A DNA stretch of 64,000 nt from Apostichopus japonicus. Its lineage: Eukaryota > Echinodermata > Holothuroidea > Aspidochirotida > Stichopodidae. This document shows, piece after piece, positions 24,220 through 35,612 of the stretch. The position numbers and the translations under genes are program-made. The notes under the pieces were generated by a model that ran no database searches, had not been told where the DNA came from, and saw only the letters and a program-made list of their open reading frames with translations. The stretch's first letter is position 1. Each line of letters begins with the position of its first letter. The stretch covers positions 26,888,713-26,952,712 of the forward strand of contig NC_092574.1 of the NCBI RefSeq assembly GCF_037975245.1, given 5' to 3'.

Positions 24220-27200
24220 TCTGTCTCTAAGTGTCTGATTGTCTGCGTGTCTGATTGTCTGCCTGTCTGATTTTCTGCGTATCAGATTGTCTGCGTGTAT
24301 GATTGTCTGCAGGTATGATTGTCTGCGTGCATGATTGTCTGCTTGTCTGCGTATCTGATTGTCTGCGTATCTGATTGTCCACGTGTCTGATTGTCTGCGT
24401 TTCTGCATGTCTGATTGTCTTGCATGTCTGTGTGTCTGGTTGTCTTGCATGTCTGACTGTCCGCGTGTCTGCGTGTCTGGTTGTCTGACTGTCTGCGTGT
24501 CTGATTATCCGCGTGTCTGATTGTCTGCGTGTTTGCATGTCTGATTGTCTGCGTGTGACTGTCTGCGTGTCTGCGTGTCTGATTGTCTGCATGTCTGATT
24601 GTCTGCGTATCTAATTGTCTTGCGTGTCTGCGTGTCTGATGGTGCATGTCGGCGTATTTGATGTCTGCGTTGTCTGATTGTATGTGTGTCTGCGTACCTG
24701 CTTTTCTGCGTGTCTGCATGTTTGATTGTCTGTGTGTCAGATTTAATAGGTTTTGAATGTATGCGTATCAGATTGTATGATTGTCTGCGTGTCTGCTTGT
24801 CTGCGTTTCGGATTGTCGTGTCTGTTTGTCTGATTTTCTGCGTGTTTTCGAGGCTGAATGTCTATGTGTTTGATTGCCTGCGTGTCTGATTATCTGAGTC
24901 CCAGATTGTCTGCGAGTGTGATTGTCTGCATGTCTGCGTATCTGCGTGTCTGATTGTTTTATTTTCTGCGTGGATGATTGTCTGATTGACTGATTGTCTG
25001 CGTGTCTGATTGTCTACATGTCTGTTTGTCTGAGTGTCTGCGTGTTTTGGTGTTTGACTGTCTGATTGTCAGCATGTCCACGTGTCCGCGTGTCTGCGTC
25101 TGTGATGGTCTGATGGTCTGTTTGTCTGTTTGTCACCGTGTCTGATTGTCCATGTCTCTGCGTGTCTGGTTGTCTGCTTCTCTGGTTGTCTGCGTGTCTG
25201 GTTGTCTGCGTGTCTGGTTGTCTGCGTGTCTGGTTGTCTGCGTGTCTGTGTATCTGATTGTCTGCAGGTCTGATTGTCTGATTGTCGGTGTGTCTGATTT
25301 TCTGATTGTCTGTGTGTCTGATTGTCTGCGTGTCTGATTGTCTTGCGTTGCGTGCGTGTCTAATGGTCCTGCGTGTCTGCGTATCTGAGTCTGATTGTTT
25401 GATTATTTTATTGTCTGCGTGGATGATTGTCTGATTGTATGATTGTCTGCATGTCTGATTGTCTGCTTGCTCTTTGTCTGATTGTCCACGTGTGTGATTG
25501 TCTGTTTTTGTGTTTTTCTGTTTGTGTGTTTGTCTGTTTGTCTACGCGTCTGATTTTCCGCGTCTCTGCGTGTCTGATTGTCTGAGTGTTGCGTGTCTGA
25601 GTGTCTGCATGTCTGTGTGTCTGATTGTCTACGTGTTTGCGTGTCTGATTGTCTGCGTGTCTGATGGTACATGTCGGCGTATCTGATGTCTCCGTTGTCT
25701 GATTGTAGGTGTGTCTGCGTACCTGCTTTTCTGCGTGTCTGCATATCTGATTGTCTCCATGTCTGATTGTCTACGTGTCTGATTGTCTCCGTGTCTGATT
25801 GTCTGATTGTCTGCATGTCTGCTTGTCTAATTGTCTGCATATTCTATTATCTGATTATCCACGTGTCTGATTGTCTGCGTGTCTGACTGTATGCGTGTCT
25901 GATTGTCTTGCGTGTCTGAATGTCCTGGGTGTCTGCGTCACTGATGTTCTTGCGTGTCTGACTGCATGCGTGTCTGATTGTCGTGGGTGTCTGCGTGTCT
26001 GATGGTCTTGTGTGTCTGCCTGTCCGTGTGTCTGATTGTCCGCGAGTCTGATTGTCTGCATGTCTTATTGTATGCGTGTCTGATTGTCTTCTTTTCCGTG
26101 TCTGCGTGTCTGATGGTCTTGCGTGTTTGAGTGTCTGATTGTTTGATTGTTTTATTGTCTGCGTGGATGATTGTCTGATTATCTTGCATGTCTGATTGTC
26201 TGCCTGCTCTTTGTCTGATTGTCTGCGTGTATGCGTGTTTACGTGTGTGATTGTGTATGCATGTCTGATTGTCTTGCGTGTCTGATTGTCCTGGGTGTCT
26301 GCGTGTCTGATGGTCTTGCGTCTCTGCCTGTCTGCGTGTCTGATGGTCTTGCGTCTCTGTCTGTCTGCGTGTCTGATTGTCTGCGTGTCTGACTGTATGC
26401 GTGTCTGACTGTATGCGTGTCTGATTGATCTGCGTGTCTGATTGTCCTGAGTGTTTGATTGTCCTGAGTGTCTGCGTGTGTGATGGTCTTGCGTGTCTGC
26501 CTGTCTGCATATTTGCTTTTCTGCGTGTCTGATTGTCTTGTGTGTCTTGCGTGTTTTATTGTCTGCCTATCTGATTGTATGCGTGCCTGATTGTCTGCGT
26601 GTCTGATTGTCTTGCGTGTCTGCGTGTCTAATGGTCTTCCGTGTTTGAGTGTCTGATTGTTTTATTGTCTGTGTGGATGATTGTCTGATTGTCTGCATGT
26701 CTGATTGTCTGCTTGCTCTTTGTCTGATTGTCTGCGTGTCCACGTGTTAACGTGTGTGATTGTATGATTGCCTGATTGTGTGATTGTCTGTTTGTCTGTT
26801 TGTTTGCGTGTCTGATTGTACGCGTCTCTGCGTGTCTGATTGTCTGAGTGTTGTGTGTCTGAGTATTTGCGTGCCTGATTGTCTGCGTGTCTGCATGTCT
26901 GCGTGTCTGATGGTCTTGCGTGTCTGCCTGTCTGCCTGTCTCATTGTCTGCGTATCTGATTGTCTGCGTGTCTGATTGACCGCGTGTCTGATTGTCTACG
27001 TGTGTCTGATTGTCCACGGGTCTGATTGTCTGCGTGTCTGATTGTCTGTGTATCTGATTGTTTGCGTGTCTGATTGACCGCGTGTCTGATTGTCTACGTG
27101 TGTCTGATTGTCCGCGGGTCTGATTGTCTGCGTGTCTGATTGTTTTTGTATCTGATTTTCTGCTTATCTTATTTTCTGCGTGTCTGATTGTGTGCGCGTC

Positions 27201-28825
27201 TACGTGTCTGATTGTCTGCGTGTATGATTGTCTGCATGTTTGATTGTCTGCGTGCATGATTAGCTAGGTTTTGATTGAATGCGTATCAGATTGTATGATT
27301 GTCTGCGTGTCTGCGTGTCCGCGTGGGTGCGTGTGTGATGGTCTGATTTTCTGTTTGTCTGATTGTCTGCGTGTCTGATTGTCTGATTGTCTGCGTGTCT
27401 GAGTGTCTGGTGTGTCTTGCCTGTCTTATTGTCTTGCGTGTCTGCGTATCTGTGTGTCTGATTGTTTTATTGTCTGCGTGGATGATAGTCTGATTGTCTG
27501 CATGTCTGATTGTCTGCTTGCTCTTTGTCTTATTGTCTGACTGCCCACGTGTATGATTGTGTGATTGTCTGTTTTTGTGTTTGTCTGTATGTTTGCGTGT
27601 GTGTTTGTCTGCGGGTCTGATTGTCCGCGTTTCAGCGTGTCTGATTGTCTGCGTGTCTAATTGTCTGCGTGTTTGCATGTCTGATTGTCTGCGTGTCTGA
27701 TTGTGTGCGTGTCTGATTGTCTGCATGTCTGATTGTCTGCGTGTCTGATTGACCGCGTGTGTGATTGTCTGCGTGTCTGATTTTCTGCGTGTCTGATTGT
27801 CTGCATGTCTGATTGTCTTGCGTGTCTGCGTGTCTGATTGTCTGCGTGTCTACGTGTCTAAGTGTCTAATTGTCTGCGTGTCTGCATCTCTGATTGTCTG
27901 ATCGTCTGTGTGTCCGATTGTCTGATTGTCTGAGTCTCTGCGTGTCTGATTGTCTTGCGTGTGTTATTGTCTGCGTGTTTGATTGTCTGCGTATCTGATT
28001 GTCTGCGTGTCTGATTGTCTGCGTATCTGATTATCTGATTGCCTACGTGTATGATTGTCTTCATGTCTGATTGTCAGATTGTTTGATTGTCTGTGTGTCC
28101 GATTTTCTGATTGTCTGAGTCTGTGCGTGTCTATTTGTCCGCGTGTCTGATTGTGTGCGTGTCTTTTTGTCCACGTGTCTGATTGTCCGCGTGTCTGATT
28201 GTCCGCGTGTCTGATTGTCTTGCGTGTCTGCGTTTCTGATGCTCTTGCGTGTTCTGCTTATATGCGTGTCTGTTTGTCTGATTGTTTAATTGTCTGCGTG
28301 GATGATTGTCTGATGGCTTGCGTGTCTGATTGTCTGTTTGTCTGATTGTCTGCGTGTCTGCGTGTGTGATTGTCTGATTGTCTGTTTGTCCGTGTCTCTG
28401 CCTGCCTGAGTATCTGTGTTTCTGATTGTCTGACAGTCTGATTGTCTGCGTGTCTGATTGTCTGCGTGTCTGATTGTCTGCGTGTCTGATTGTGCGTGTC
28501 TGATTGTCTGTGTGTCTGATTGTCTGCGTGTCTGATTGTCTGCGTGTCTGATTGTTTGCGTGTCTGATTGTCTGATTGTCTGTTTGTCTGTTTGTCCGAG
28601 TGTCTGATTTTTCGCGTCTCTGTGTCTGATTGTCTGTGTGTCTGATTGTCTGCGTGCCTGATTGTCTGCGTATCTGATTGTCTGCGCATCTGATTGATCT
28701 GCGCGTCTGATTGATCTACGTGTCTGATTGTCTGCGTGTTTGGTTGACCTGGCTGTTTTCGCGTCTGGTTGCTCTGGTTGTCTTCGCGTCGGCTTGATCT
28801 GATTGTCTAAGCGTCTGGTTGATCT
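24220..28825 (+). repeat. 16-bp satellite (CTGATTGTCTGCGTGT)n, about 4.6 kb
   Basis: Near-uninterrupted tandem repeat of CTGATTGTCTGCGTGT with 8-base half-unit structure (CTGATTGT + CTGCGTGT) and point variants, close to 280 units. The + strand is T/G-rich and the - strand A/C-rich. Because 16 is not divisible by 3 and the unit lacks stop codons in several frames, long spurious ORFs arise, mainly on the minus strand (HADNQTRRQSDTQTIR-like, up to 209 codons). Units toward 28700-28825 diverge (GGTTGATCTG). Confidence 0.95.
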
Positions 28826-28849
28826 GATTGATCAATTAAAACCGCTTTT

Positions 28850-29660
28850 GTGCAAGAATAAATTGTTAATTATGAATGAGATATGTAGGTGTGTATTCAA
28901 TGTTGCGTTGCAATCAAGTTTCCAACTGCAAATGAAGGTTGACAATCCATATACAGGCTAGACTGTCTAGGTGCTGGGATGGGTACGAGACCGGAACAAG
29001 ACCAAACGGACAGACTGCTGAGGGCTGTTTTCAAACTGTTTGGAAACCCGATGTGTAACCTATTTAGAAGGTATAAATGGAACTAACTCCTCGCCAGGTC
29101 CTACGGGACGAAAAGAGGGCATGGGCAGGGCCTCGGGGGGCAGTTCCCCAGGCGCTCAACCATGATTTCTTTAACTTTTTTTCTTTGCCATTCAAAATCA
29201 AACATGTTATTATGGAACTAACTACACACGTGTACAACATGGCGCAAAGTGCACAATTTCTATGGCGGAAAGTACCGATGGCGGAATAACACGGACCCTG
29301 GCACAGTACAGTGTTTTTTAAAGGAACACCATTGTAATCAATTTACAGTAGTCCCAGTTGTTAATTAGTACATAATGGTGCACTGTAAATGTTCTTTTAT
29401 CTTCTTTTTTAGCTTTGCCTTTCAGATTTTACAATGCCCATCCGCAATATCTGCAAGACGTATTTGAGCTAGTCGTTGCTCTGTTACGGTTTAATGAACA
29501 TTGCCAAATTTGGAATTTCCAGAAGACCATACAAACTGACAATACAAACTGACAATACAAACTGACTAAACAAAGCAAACAACCGATAATTGCACAAGCC
29601 ATGTAGACAACAAACCTTGACACATTTACTGCAACGTGCAAATTAGTTGTTGGAAAGAAT
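28850..29660. other. Intergenic, nothing recognised
   Basis: ORFs of about 70 codons on both strands without family resemblance. The triplet AATACAAACTGAC repeats three times near 29538-29568. Confidence 0.35.
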
Positions 29661-29673
29661 ATGAAATATTACA

Positions 29674-30037
29674 CAGTGGCGTAGGAAGGTACTTTTGAGT
29701 GGGGGGGCTGAAGACTGATGGCCGGCCTGGGGGAGGGGTCTAAGGGGAGGGGGTTCCCCCTCCCCTTTGGAATTTTTTGCATTTCCAGGTGGCCTCAGAT
29801 GCAATTTGGTGCAATATAGCACACTTCAACACCCACTCCATTTTGTTAACTTAATTTTGTATTTTCACCTGGCCTTAGATGCAATTTGGTGCTCCAAATG
29901 AGATTTTTTTCTCATTTGGAAATGAAACAGGGGTTTTCTGACTTGCGGAGCGGGGGGGCGGAATGATACTTCCGCCCCTCCACATTTTTCACTGGGGGGG
30001 CTGGCGCCCCCCAGCCCCCCCGGTTCCTACGCCCTTG
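29674..30037. mobile_element. hAT-type MITE with 8-bp target duplication ATATTACA
   Basis: Ends CAGTGGCGTAGGAAGG and CCGGTTCCTACGCCCTTG form an imperfect inverted repeat around GGCGTAGGAA. Exact 8-base duplication ATATTACA at 29666-29673 and 30038-30045. Eight-base duplications with CA..TG ends are characteristic of hAT transposons. Inside are G-rich/C-rich runs and a repeated phrase GATGCAATTTGGTGC (two copies); no ORF. Confidence 0.9.
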
Positions 30038-30049
30038 ATATTACACATT

Positions 30050-30520
30050 AATATCTAAGATCTATGTATGGTTTTTTCGCAGGTGACGTTTTCTCCATGA
30101 AATGAATCACAGTAGGCTATGTGATCTGCTATTTGCTCATGATGCATGCATGTTCTTCTAAGCCCTTTACTATGCTTTGTTAACCTGAGGCTCAGATTGT
30201 GACAAGCTCCGAAACTTTAAATATATCATAATGTTTTCACTCTATATTCCATCAAATCTTAAGAATGTTATTTTACACTCTGAATACATGGTTTGTACAT
30301 ACTAGATTAAACAAGTACGTCTTGATCTCTATTGCCAATGACGATTTCACTCACTCTGATATTTTCCGACACATATTTCATAATAGCGCAATGAATATGT
30401 AATGGTATCCCATGTCCCCGCTGTAATGATGGGCTGCTCAATTGTACGTCCAACAGAACATTTTGCAGGCAATTTCACGAGAATACCGGTTGCTGCTCGT
30501 AATATTTAGATTATATTCTG
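30050..30520. other. Intergenic between two mobile elements
   Basis: No feature recognised apart from ordinary AT-rich sequence. Confidence 0.35.
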
Positions 30521-30907
30521 TGTCCCGCCTGCGAATTTTTTTGCCCAAACAGGTTCTCAATTACGGAGTTTTCAGCCAATCAGATTGCTCGGGACGTCAG
30601 CATCAAACGCTTGATAGTTCGAAGACATACACTGAGTTACACACTGACACTTAATAAAGTCTTGTTACGCGGTTTCCCTGCAAACGCCCTAACTTTTACT
30701 TTTAATGCTTGGATAACATGTTGACCTTACTTATGAAACATACGCTACATTCTATCGGTTTCGTGTTTACGCCATCCAAGATTCGTCAGCCGTTCTATTG
30801 AAATCGGAATTCGTTTCGTGGAATGGGTAGGCCTACACCAAAATCAACTTCACGACGCGAGTTCAGCCTTGAATGAATATACACAAAACAGTTTAGTGTA
30901 TAGTCAA

Positions 30908-31500
30908 GGGTTCATAATTGACGCACCCCCGTAATTGACGCACCTTCAATTATTACTAGCAACGATAGAGCAGGCCACCTAAACTTTTTGCAGTCAAGCA
31001 GAATTACATATTTCATGAGTTTGAATCCATTTCAGCTATTTGATGACTAAATTGTGGAATTTTTAAGCTTTTAACACCCTTCCCCCGGTTTTGTACGTTC
31101 AGTTTTTGGGCATTTGGAAATCTTGCACCCTACAAATAACCAACATTTCCTCAATATCATGGACAACACTACTCTCTGGGACCTGATCTGTCTAAACTTA
31201 GAGGCTCAAAGTATAGCCAACAGCATCTAAAGTCAATGGATGTATACTAAAGCCTTCACTACTGTTAGCTTATCGACGAATGTGTCAATTTAGGCCGGTA
31301 TGGAAGAACTTGACACGGCAGACATTTTGTGGTCAAGTTCTGCTCAATTGTACGTTGCATATGCACAGAACAATAAATATATTGAGATCATTACATTTCT
31401 GAGGAACCACACATATGAAAAACACATACAGTTGAGTGATTTTGATTTTTCCTTGATAGAAATCGTTGATCAAATCCTTAAGTGCGTCAATTATGAGCCC
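30908..31500. repeat. Inner inverted repeat nested in the transposon
   Basis: GGGTTCATAATTGACGCACC at 30908 is matched in reverse complement by GTGCGTCAATTATGAGCCC ending at about 31500, with one or two differences. A second TAATTGACGCACC follows the left copy. No target duplication is evident. It may be an older MITE or a protein-binding arrangement. Confidence 0.55.
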
Positions 31501-31821
31501 ACCATGCTACAGTATGATGTATTTCCGTCACTGCACTGTGTACACAGTTATAATACATATAGGCCTATATCGCATGTGTTATGTACCCCTGTACGAAACT
31601 TTCACTGTGCGATGTTATCGATAAATGCCTTCACAGAAATCTTCGATCAAAGTAGATCATACAATACTAGTGTGCTCACTATGTCTAAACCAATTCCAAA
31701 CACATCTACATATATTTACGAAAAGCTGCGGGTAATTTTGAACGGGTATATCTTCGTTGCAACGAATGGATGCAGACATATTGATAACCTCGAAGTGAAG
31801 GGTTTTATTGTTATGACGTAA
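31300..31821 (+). CDS. 173-codon ORF of unknown function inside the 9-bp-duplication transposon
   Basis: An uninterrupted frame from ATG (context CCGGTATGG) to TAA, 68 bases before the transposon's right end. The predicted protein is about 20 kDa, soluble-looking, with many Tyr, Asn and Ser, and starts MEELDTADILWSSSAQLYVA. No catalytic triad, zinc finger, helix-turn-helix or TM segment was recognised. The first 200 bases overlap an inner inverted-repeat unit, so chance origin is possible, but a 522-base frame is long for this AT-rich DNA. It could be element-encoded, a captured host segment, or spurious. Confidence 0.35.
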   Translation: MEELDTADILWSSSAQLYVAYAQNNKYIEIITFLRNHTYEKHIQLSDFDFSLIEIVDQILKCVNYEPTMLQYDVFPSLHCVHSYNTYRPISHVLCTPVRNFHCAMLSINAFTEIFDQSRSYNTSVLTMSKPIPNTSTYIYEKLRVILNGYIFVATNGCRHIDNLEVKGFIVMT

Positions 31822-31899
31822 CTTTTCCGACCAATCATGAGCGACTATTTATACACAATTGAGAACCTGTTTGGGAAAAAAAAATTCGCGTCCCGCCTA

Positions 31900-32440
31900 C
31901 CCATTATTTTAGAGCAAGGAAACTATCGTTTAGGATCTCAGGTAATTTAGCCATTTTAATAATATCCCACAATGTTGAATTTCTCTTGAAAAACAGGGAA
32001 ACACACAACTCCATTTCATTGATTTATTTTCCGCAGTCAGATGAACTATTTCACATTATTGACTACATTAATATATCACATAGTTCAGAAACTAAGGAAG
32101 TGTTCTAGGAAGCATCGCCGCCTACCTAACTACAGTGATTCAGTAACACATGTATAAATACCAAAAATCGAGGAAGTACTTTGACAAGCTATCGACTGTT
32201 TAATGAAACATTCCATCTCAATCGTGGGGTTTGCTTACTTCTTTTTCAAGTCATCTATTTTGTTAACATTGATTAAAGGATATATCAAGTTCACTGTTAG
32301 AGTCTCAGAGAAGATCATTTCAGTTATGTGGATTGCAAAAACGGTTTTGGCTATTTACCTTTTTGTTCTGTTAGAACTATAGTCTTGTGTATATAAACGA
32401 GGTTACTTTGCCATGTTCTGTGTATGTGTTTTCGTACGTG
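31900..32440. other. Intergenic, nothing recognised
   Basis: AT-rich sequence without ORFs or repeats I can name. Confidence 0.35.
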
Positions 32441-32444
32441 TGTA

Positions 32445-32830
32445 TATAGTTTAGTTTAGTAGAAAAAAGGATCAGGAGGGACACTTAAGTCCCCATCAAG
32501 GACCCTTTACAGAGAGGAAAAAAAAAACTGAAGACAGAAACACTCAGACCCGATTACAATGCTTAAAGTGCTTGTCCAAAGCATTCTTAAACCCATTGAC
32601 ACTACTTGCAAGTACAACTTTCTCAGGCAAACCATTCCACCCATGCACAACCCTATTAGAAAAAAAGTTATGCCGAATATTAATCCAACTATGCGACTTT
32701 TGGAGTTTAAGACAATGACCTCTAGTACAGCTAATATATTTGTATATCATGAAACTTTGAATGCTTAACGTTGCATTAGCAAACATTTGGTGCAAATCCC
32801 TCGACTAATCTCCAGATCAATTTTAATTAA
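32445..32830 (-). mobile_element. 5'-truncated LINE, C-terminal RT domain and 3' end (CR1/Jockey group)
   Basis: Minus-strand frame at 32544-32795 encodes the well-known LINE C-terminus: TRGHCLKLQKSHSWINIRHN, then FFSNRVVHGWNGLPEKVV and a FKNALDKH ending. The 3' end finishes in repeated CTAAA units (TAGTTTAGTTTAG on +, 32447-32459). The terminal 37 bases (32445-32481) occur again at 62897-62933, which fixes the family's 3' end. Only the last few hundred bases survive. Confidence 0.85.
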
Positions 32831-33650
32831 CAATATTCTAAATAGGCACTATGTGGGAAGCCTCATTGTAACAAGGCTAAACTAGCTCACATCACACCCA
32901 CATACAATTCAAAGATATTATTCACATCGGCATGTTTTAATGTACTGTTCTTGAGCTTCGTTAGAAACAGCTACAATAACAGATGGTCGGTTGTGTTCAT
33001 CAATACTATTGTAACTCAGTATCCTTGAGCTAACCATTTAACACCTGACAAAGCCTACAGAGATTAACAATAGAACAACAGGTGTAATGATACAACGCTA
33101 CCATCATTATGCAAAGAAAAGGTTTATTTTATTAGTTAGCTTATAAATGCACAGAGTGCAAGGAATCATAACTAACTAATTATGCTTCTCAAGAGAAAAA
33201 AATATAACAGAAAACAATATTATGCGCAAAGAAGATTTGTCAGTAATGAAGAGCACATCATTAACTATATAACAACTGGCTAAAAGCAACTAGGAACTGA
33301 CCATTATCTTTAATAAACAAATATAAACACAGGAGAGGTCCTGTGCAATTTGTGCAACAGGTACCTAAAACACAATTTGACCCCTACTGACCCCAAAACC
33401 TTTGACTTCCACCAAAAACAATAGGGATCATGAACTCAACGTTCTACAACTACATATTAAATATGAGATTAGTCCAAATTTCCCTTCTTGAGATATCGTG
33501 TTTACAAGGTGTACACAATTTGACCCCTGGTGATCCCAAATAACATTAATGCTTCAATAGGCTTCTTCTACTCAACGTGTTACTCCTACACACGAACTAT
33601 GAGATTCAGTTTCAAGCTTCCTTTCTTGAGATATCGTGTTTACAAGCAAG
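32831..33650. other. Intergenic, nothing recognised
   Basis: Contains a partial duplication: GAGATATCGTGTTTACAAG, preceded by TTTGACCCC, occurs at about 33490 and 33628. No coding segment. Confidence 0.35.
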
Positions 33651-33652
33651 GC

Positions 33653-33710
33653 GTCACACACATACACACACACACACGCACACTCACACACACGCGCGCA
33701 CATACACCCT
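33653..33710 (+). repeat. (CA)n microsatellite
   Basis: Imperfect CACACA run with CACGCG variants. Confidence 0.9.
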
Positions 33711-34059
33711 TATCCGCATGCGTGACTGCAATTATCAACGGAACCAAAAAGAGGATAAATTACAATATTAGTTACCAGCACTTAGCCTAGGAGTGTCTGC
33801 TGATAAAAGACTTAATACATTCTGATTTTAAAATCTTCGAAATCAGCTTGTAGTAACTGTTTAGCAGTGTAACGAGAAGTGTAACAATACTAGTACGTTG
33901 AGACGTGGACATACTGCCTATTTTGAAAATGTCGTAAAATCATCGAGGAGGTCTTGGCCCAAAATATCTAGAAAAGAGGAATAAAATTAATGTGATAGAA
34001 CGTCGATACCCGGGACCTGTTATTACAATGATTGTAATGTATTGGCATGATCCCCGTTT

Positions 34060-34090
34060 TGTGTGCGCGATGTCCCGGGTTCGATTCCCC
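34060..34090 (+). other. tRNA-like B-box motif (possible SINE relic)
   Basis: GGGTTCGATTCCCC resembles a tRNA T-arm and pol III B box, with a stem that has one mismatch. No convincing acceptor or D arm was found upstream, so a functional tRNA is not claimed. Confidence 0.2.
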
Positions 34091-34326
34091 GTCAACTTTT
34101 TGTTTTGCTTTTCTTGTTTTTCTTGCGTAGAGAATATTTCGATTTGCACGATTGTTGAACATGCAGCATTTGAATCTGGTGCACTCTAACTACTAAATAT
34201 GTATAATTTGTTTCCATGTATCCACGATCTGAATACTTTAGGTCAACGGAATCTGGTTCCTGGTGAGGTTGAGAACAGGGAAACTATATAGATAGTGAGG
34301 GTGACACTCGAATCACTACACAGACC

Positions 34327-34987
34327 CAAGGGCGGCGGAAGCACTTTTAATCTGGGGGGGGGGGGGCACCGACATCAAAGGGCACTTTGCAGAAATTCGA
34401 TTGGACTGATGCAGCCTTATATTTAGTACCCTTTATAACTCTTATTGTATTATCTTATTTGCGTATACACATCACGCCATCAACGCCCCCCCCCCCCCGA
34501 CCGCAAGGAAATATGCATATAGCACTGCAATATCCAATGTGCAAATAGGGAAACAAGGAACAAGTTTTGTTTTGAGACAAAATGAGGTGAAATCAAGCTA
34601 GTTGCTAATGCAGGAATCTTCCAAAACAGAGTTTATTTCTTGTTAATGTCTTAACAATTTTTTCCATTCGAAATAGCTTTGAGTTTGACCCACAGAAATT
34701 CATTAAAAGTCAGGGGCGTAGCCAGGGTTTGCAAATGTGTATGCACGACTATCTGAGCGGAGCGCCACCATTAGTTGGCGCGGAGCGTACAATAAAATTT
34801 TTGGTTTTACAAACCCCTCAGATGGCCGGAAACGGCCCTTCCCGAGTGTTCATTCTGGTTCCCTGGCCTCTAATTGCTAACTTGAGACACCTCAATTTTT
34901 ATGTAGAAAAAGGGCACAATTTTAACCTGAGGAAAAGTGGGGGGGGGGGCACGCGCCTCCTGTGCCCACCCGGTTCCGCCGCCTTTG
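34327..34987 (+). mobile_element. hAT-type MITE, copy A, target duplication CACAGACC
   Basis: Ends CAAGGGCGGCGGAAGC and GGTTCCGCCGCCTTTG (inverted repeat). Exact 8-base duplication CACAGACC at 34319-34326 and 34988-34995. A copy in the opposite orientation is at 40490-41140. Contains G/C homopolymer runs just inside both ends and the family word GAGCGGAGCGCCACC. No transposase. Confidence 0.92.
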
Positions 34988-34999
34988 CACAGACCTTCA

Positions 35000-35210
35000 C
35001 ATTATATCCATGGTGATGGTGCATTTCATTTAGATTATTAAAAAGAAAAGAACAATAAGTCAATTCCCTGCTGAATTAACAGACAATAGAATTCAAAACG
35101 GGGATATACATTTGATAATAACCTTTGATTTTCTTTTAAACAAACAGCGGAATTCTGGTTAAGTTGCTGAGTTTCCCAAGCAGGAAAAATTCAAACATAG
35201 TTATACATTT
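35000..35210. other. Short spacer, nothing recognised
   Basis: No ORF or repeat of note. Confidence 0.4.
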
Positions 35211-35212
35211 AT

Positions 35213-35588
35213 CAGGCGCGTATCCAGGGGGGCGTTGGGGAGCGCGCCCCCCCCCCCCCCGGGTTAGAAAAAGAGGAGAGAAAAAAAGAAGGAAAAGGAA
35301 AAAAGAGGGGGAAAAAAGAGGAGAGGAAGGAAGGGAAAAGAAAAGAAGAAAGAGAAAAAGGAGAAAAGGAGGGAGAAGAAGAAAACGCCAAGACACCGGG
35401 AAGAGAAAGAGGAACAGTGACATCATTACAGCGTTGATCCCTACATACACAGGGTAGCCAATGACGGATGAAGGATTTCGGAAGGGGCGTGTGCCTCACC
35501 CTACCCCTCCATTTTTGACGTTTCCATTTTCCCTCTCTCACTAATTATCTATATATATACTATATATGGTCTATCATAACGCGTGTAT
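35213..35588 (+). repeat. 375-bp dispersed repeat, copy 1
   Basis: Starts TCAGGCGCGTATCCAGG, then a C run, a 120-base purine-only tract (GAAAAAGAGGAGAGA...), and ends CATAACGCGTGTAT. Copy 2 at 38617-38990 is in the same orientation and nearly identical. The start resembles the CAGGGGCGTATCC ends of hAT MITEs but no matching right end is seen. A (TA)n run follows at 35587. Confidence 0.85.
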
Positions 35589-35612
35589 ATATATATATAT
35601 ATATATATATAC
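35587..35612. repeat. (TA)n microsatellite
   Basis: Uninterrupted TA run directly at the end of repeat copy 1. Confidence 0.9.

Larger units (their letters stand above)
30531..31889. mobile_element. DNA transposon with 33-bp TIRs and 9-bp target duplication (MULE/Merlin-like)
   Basis: Left end starts GCGAATTTTTTT and continues CCCAAACAGGTTCTCAATT; the right end is its reverse complement (AATTGAGAACCTGTTTGGG to AAATTCGC) with two extra A bases. Exact 9-base direct repeat GTCCCGCCT flanks it at 30522-30530 and 31890-31898. Nine-base duplications are typical of Mutator-like elements and possible for Merlin (8-9). The 1.36-kb body carries one 173-codon ORF near the right end and an inner inverted repeat (30908 and 31498). 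No known transposase motif was seen, so it is either non-autonomous or of an unfamiliar type. Confidence 0.85.

Noticed and set aside
24148-28689. Many long ORFs (up to 209 codons) rich in Gln, Thr, Asp, Arg on the minus strand
   Set aside because: They are translations of the 16-bp satellite; the same peptide recurs in all three frames and has no independent support.
18810-28825. CRISPR-like array
   Set aside because: Units are contiguous and lack unique spacers of constant length; the genome is eukaryotic. These are satellites.
33992-34100. Possible tRNA gene around GGGTTCGATTCCCC
   Set aside because: Only the T-arm-like part is present; no D arm, anticodon arm or acceptor pairing could be assembled. 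A similar isolated GAGTTCGAGTC occurs at about 16727.
35136-35541. Ser/Phe/Leu and Lys/Arg ORFs at 35.2 and 38.6 kb
   Set aside because: They translate the purine-only tract of the 375-bp repeat; composition alone explains the open frames.
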